Positions 30,635 to 32,518 of a stretch of 32,518 nucleotides of DNA are shown piece by piece; the first letter of the stretch is position 1, and the number at the start of each line of letters is the position of its first letter. Both the position numbers and the translations under genes were made by a program. This DNA comes from a bacterium (GTDB lineage: Bacteria > Elusimicrobiota > Elusimicrobia > UBA1565 > UBA9628), in the NCBI GenBank assembly GCA_021799485.1, contig JAJZAK010000028.1, positions 1 to 32,518 of the forward strand. The letters are read 5' to 3'. The notes under the pieces were generated by a model. It saw only the letters and a program-made list of their open reading frames with translations. It ran no database searches and was not told where the DNA came from.

Positions 30635-30647
30635 ATTTTACTAGAAT
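30635..30647. promoter_or_regulatory. divergent -10 boxes between gpx and gmhB
   Basis: Minus-strand TAAAAT (30640-30635) points to the peroxidase, with its Shine-Dalgarno about 20 nt downstream. Plus-strand TAGAAT (30642-30647) ends 7 nt before the GTG at 30655, which would place the start of the gmhB transcript at or next to its start codon. Confidence 0.45.
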
Positions 30648-30654
30648 TTCGCCG

Positions 30655-31209
30655 GTGCCTCGCCATAGGAATCGAGCCGTCTTCCTCGACCGCGACGGAG
30701 TGCTCGTCAAACACATCCATTATCTCTCCAGGCCCGAGCAGCTCTCGCTGATGCCTGGGGCGGCCCGGGCCATCCGGCGATTGCGCGCGGCGGAGTTCAA
30801 GGTTATTCTCGTCACGAACCAATCCGGAGTCGGGCGCGGCTACTTCAGCCTGCGACAGCTTCACAAGATCCACCGGCGCCTGCGCGAGATGCTGACGCGC
30901 GGGAACGCCAAGCTCGACGCGATCTACTACTGCCCTCACGCCCCGGCGTCGAAGTCCCGGGCCTGCTCCTGCCGCAAGCCCGCCGCCGCGCTTTTTAAAA
31001 GAGCCGCCAAACGCTTCGCCATCGACCTCAAGTCGAGCTTTGTCGTGGGGGATTCCACCTCGGACATCCAGGCCGCCCGCAACATCGGGGCGACGGCGAT
31101 CCTCGTTAAGACGGGCTATGGCGGCTCGGACGGCCGGCATCGCGTCGAGGCGGACAAGACCTGCCGCGACCTCGCCTCCGCCGCGCGATGGATCGTCTGT
31201 TTTCCGTAG
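30655..31209 (+). CDS. gmhB: D-glycero-D-manno-heptose 1,7-bisphosphate 7-phosphatase
   Basis: The 184-residue HAD-family histidinol-phosphatase/GmhB protein has FLDRDGVL (nucleophile Asp and acid/base Asp), VTNQSGVGRG, the zinc loop CPHAP...CSCRKP and GDSTSDIQAA. It dephosphorylates heptose bisphosphate in the cytosol on the way to ADP-heptose for LPS core, or to GDP-heptose for other surface glycans. The close relative HisB-N has a similar layout, but the CSCRKP loop and size favour GmhB. The start is GTG at 30655 without a Shine-Dalgarno. The MFS gene follows after 6 nt. Confidence 0.88.
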   Translation: MPRHRNRAVFLDRDGVLVKHIHYLSRPEQLSLMPGAARAIRRLRAAEFKVILVTNQSGVGRGYFSLRQLHKIHRRLREMLTRGNAKLDAIYYCPHAPASKSRACSCRKPAAALFKRAAKRFAIDLKSSFVVGDSTSDIQAARNIGATAILVKTGYGGSDGRHRVEADKTCRDLASAARWIVCFP

Positions 31210-31215
31210 CTCTCC

Positions 31216-32433
31216 GTGGCCTCCTTGATCCGAGGGCGCCGCAACGGTTCCTCTGGACGATGGCTCAATGCGACCATCCTGGGGACGGGTCTCGCGAGCC
31301 TTTTCGCCGACGCGAGCCACGAAATGGCGACGGCGGCGCTCCCCGCCTTCCTTGCCTCCCTGGGCGCGGGCTCGGCGGCGCTGGGGCTCATCGAAGGGAT
31401 CTCCGACGGGCTCTCAAGCCTCGCGAAACTTCTCTCGGGGCGCTGGACGGACGGCCTTAAACGGCGCAAGCCCCTGGCCGTGCTGGGCTACGCGGTCACA
31501 GCCCTCGCGATGGCGAGCGTCTCCCTGGCGAGGTCCTGGCTTGACGTCCTCGCCGCCAGGGTGACGGGCTGGATCGGGCGCGGCGCCCGAGGCCCCGTTC
31601 GCAACGTCCTTTTAACGGAGGCGACGGCCCCCGAGAGCTACGGCAGGGCCTTCGGCATTGAGCGGGCGATGGACAGCCTCGGCGCGTTCTTAGGGCCCCT
31701 GCTTGCGCTTTCCGCGATGCGCGCCTGGGGACTTCGACCGACCTTCGCCTTGAGCTTGATCCCCGGACTTCTTGCCGCCTTGACCTTCGCGCTTCTGGTC
31801 CGGGAAAAGCCGCGCGAAATCCGCGCGACGCGGCCGGGGCTGCGGCTCTCCGCTCGATCTCTTCCCGCGCCCTACAAGCGCTTCCTTGCCGGCGTAGGGC
31901 TCGCCGGCGCCGGCGATTTCTCGAACACGCTCCTTATTTTATGGGCGACGCAGGCTTGGACCCCGCGGCTTGGAACGGCGAAGGCCGCCGCGCTCGCCGT
32001 GCTCTTCTACGCCGGCTACAACGCCGTCTACGCGCTTTCCTGCTACGCCGCCGGCGCCCTGGCGGATCGTTGGCCCAAGAAGGCCGTGCTCGCGTCCGGC
32101 TATGCGCTCGCTGCCATCCCGGCAACCCTTCTTCTGGCGCCCGGCGCGGGCTATGCCAAATTCGCTCTTGTTTTCGGTCTTTCGGGGCTTTATATGGGCT
32201 TCTGGGAAACAGTCGAGGGAGCCGCGGCGGCCGAGATCCTGCCGCCGGAGAAACGGGAACTGGGGTTCGGGAGCCTGGCGGCGGTCAATGGATTGGGGGA
32301 TTTCGTATCAAGCGCCGTCGTGGGAGGGCTCTGGGCCATGAGCCCCGCCGCAGCGATGTCGTTTGTGATCGCGACCTCGCTTTCCGGGTCCGCCAGCATT
32401 TTCTCATCCATAAATGAGCCTGAAGGTCGTTGA
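31216..32433 (+). CDS. MFS transporter
   Basis: The 405-residue protein has about 12 hydrophobic segments and the MFS inter-helix signature LSGRWTDGLKRRKPLAVLGY after helix 2, with a related motif GALADRWPKKAVLASGYAL in the second half. It therefore has the full two-times-six arrangement. It is related to the permeases annotated as MFS transporters with unknown cargo. The N-terminus LFADASHEMATAALPAFL is typical of that subgroup. It starts with GTG at 31216, 6 nt after the gmhB stop, and is probably co-transcribed. The last 85 bases of the window after its stop show no gene. Confidence 0.85.
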   Translation: MASLIRGRRNGSSGRWLNATILGTGLASLFADASHEMATAALPAFLASLGAGSAALGLIEGISDGLSSLAKLLSGRWTDGLKRRKPLAVLGYAVTALAMASVSLARSWLDVLAARVTGWIGRGARGPVRNVLLTEATAPESYGRAFGIERAMDSLGAFLGPLLALSAMRAWGLRPTFALSLIPGLLAALTFALLVREKPREIRATRPGLRLSARSLPAPYKRFLAGVGLAGAGDFSNTLLILWATQAWTPRLGTAKAAALAVLFYAGYNAVYALSCYAAGALADRWPKKAVLASGYALAAIPATLLLAPGAGYAKFALVFGLSGLYMGFWETVEGAAAAEILPPEKRELGFGSLAAVNGLGDFVSSAVVGGLWAMSPAAAMSFVIATSLSGSASIFSSINEPEGR

Positions 32434-32518
32434 CGTTTTGCGTTGCTATTGGATCCGTCTCCTTGTCGGTTGTCGTTGTTCCGCCTGATTAAAAGAACAG
32501 CCGTTAGCCCTGGGGAAA

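Overview
The window reads as bacterial chromosome from a GC-rich, Gram-negative lineage. Envelope functions point that way: a heptose-bisphosphate phosphatase, several GT2 glycosyltransferases, a GT-C membrane glycosyltransferase, an O-antigen-ligase-like protein and many exported proteins. The mix of PknB-like kinases, ankyrin proteins, paired exported transglutaminase-like proteins and an O-antigen ligase fused to TPRs resembles Elusimicrobiota or a similar environmental phylum. No marker gene settles the taxon, so this is inference.

Layout. (1) 1-7206 is accessory-looking. It holds an LPP20-like protein with a damaged 5' end, a lower-GC UDG-fold protein, and two adjacent serine/threonine kinases with paralogous catalytic domains but different N-terminal sensors (zinc ribbon plus PQQ-type propeller; ankyrin repeats). 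Three small membrane or zinc-ribbon proteins follow. (2) 7209-11740 carries a SEC-C protein on the minus strand, the remnant of a type I restriction R subunit (hsdR), a protein made of two ribbon-helix-helix units, and a divergent excisionase-like/tyrosine-recombinase pair. The two transcription units share overlapping promoters, and the rightward leader is strongly folded and masks the ribosome binding site of the excisionase-like gene. A tRNA-Val(CAC) at 11741-11812 ends this mobile region. (3) 11831-17036 (minus strand) holds a release-factor-like GGQ protein, a SpoU-type RNA methyltransferase and two tandem exported DUF3857/transglutaminase-like proteins of nearly equal length. One keeps the Cys-His-Asp triad and the other has lost all three residues. 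(4) 17037-25747 is a metabolism and glycan block: zinc alcohol dehydrogenase, three GT2 enzymes, a radical SAM protein, a GT-C enzyme and an O-antigen-ligase/TPR protein. (5) 25722-29071 encodes two overlapping exported TldD/PmbA-like proteins, one with HExxxH and one without. (6) 29110-32433 has a membrane-anchored ankyrin protein, a glutathione peroxidase, GmhB and an MFS transporter.

How the genes fit together. Regions 3 and 5 share a theme: an intact exported hydrolase-fold protein overlaps by 4 nt with a paralogue lacking the catalytic residues, which suggests enzyme/pseudoenzyme partners. Region 4 looks like assembly and polymerisation of a surface glycan. Region 2 looks like the control end of an integrative element with a compact genetic switch. 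Several core-region genes have a -10-like hexamer about 7-9 nt before the start codon and no Shine-Dalgarno, whereas most accessory genes have Shine-Dalgarno sequences; leaderless or near-leaderless mRNAs are therefore likely for some host genes. All functional statements come from reading the sequence and recalling families; no database search was run.
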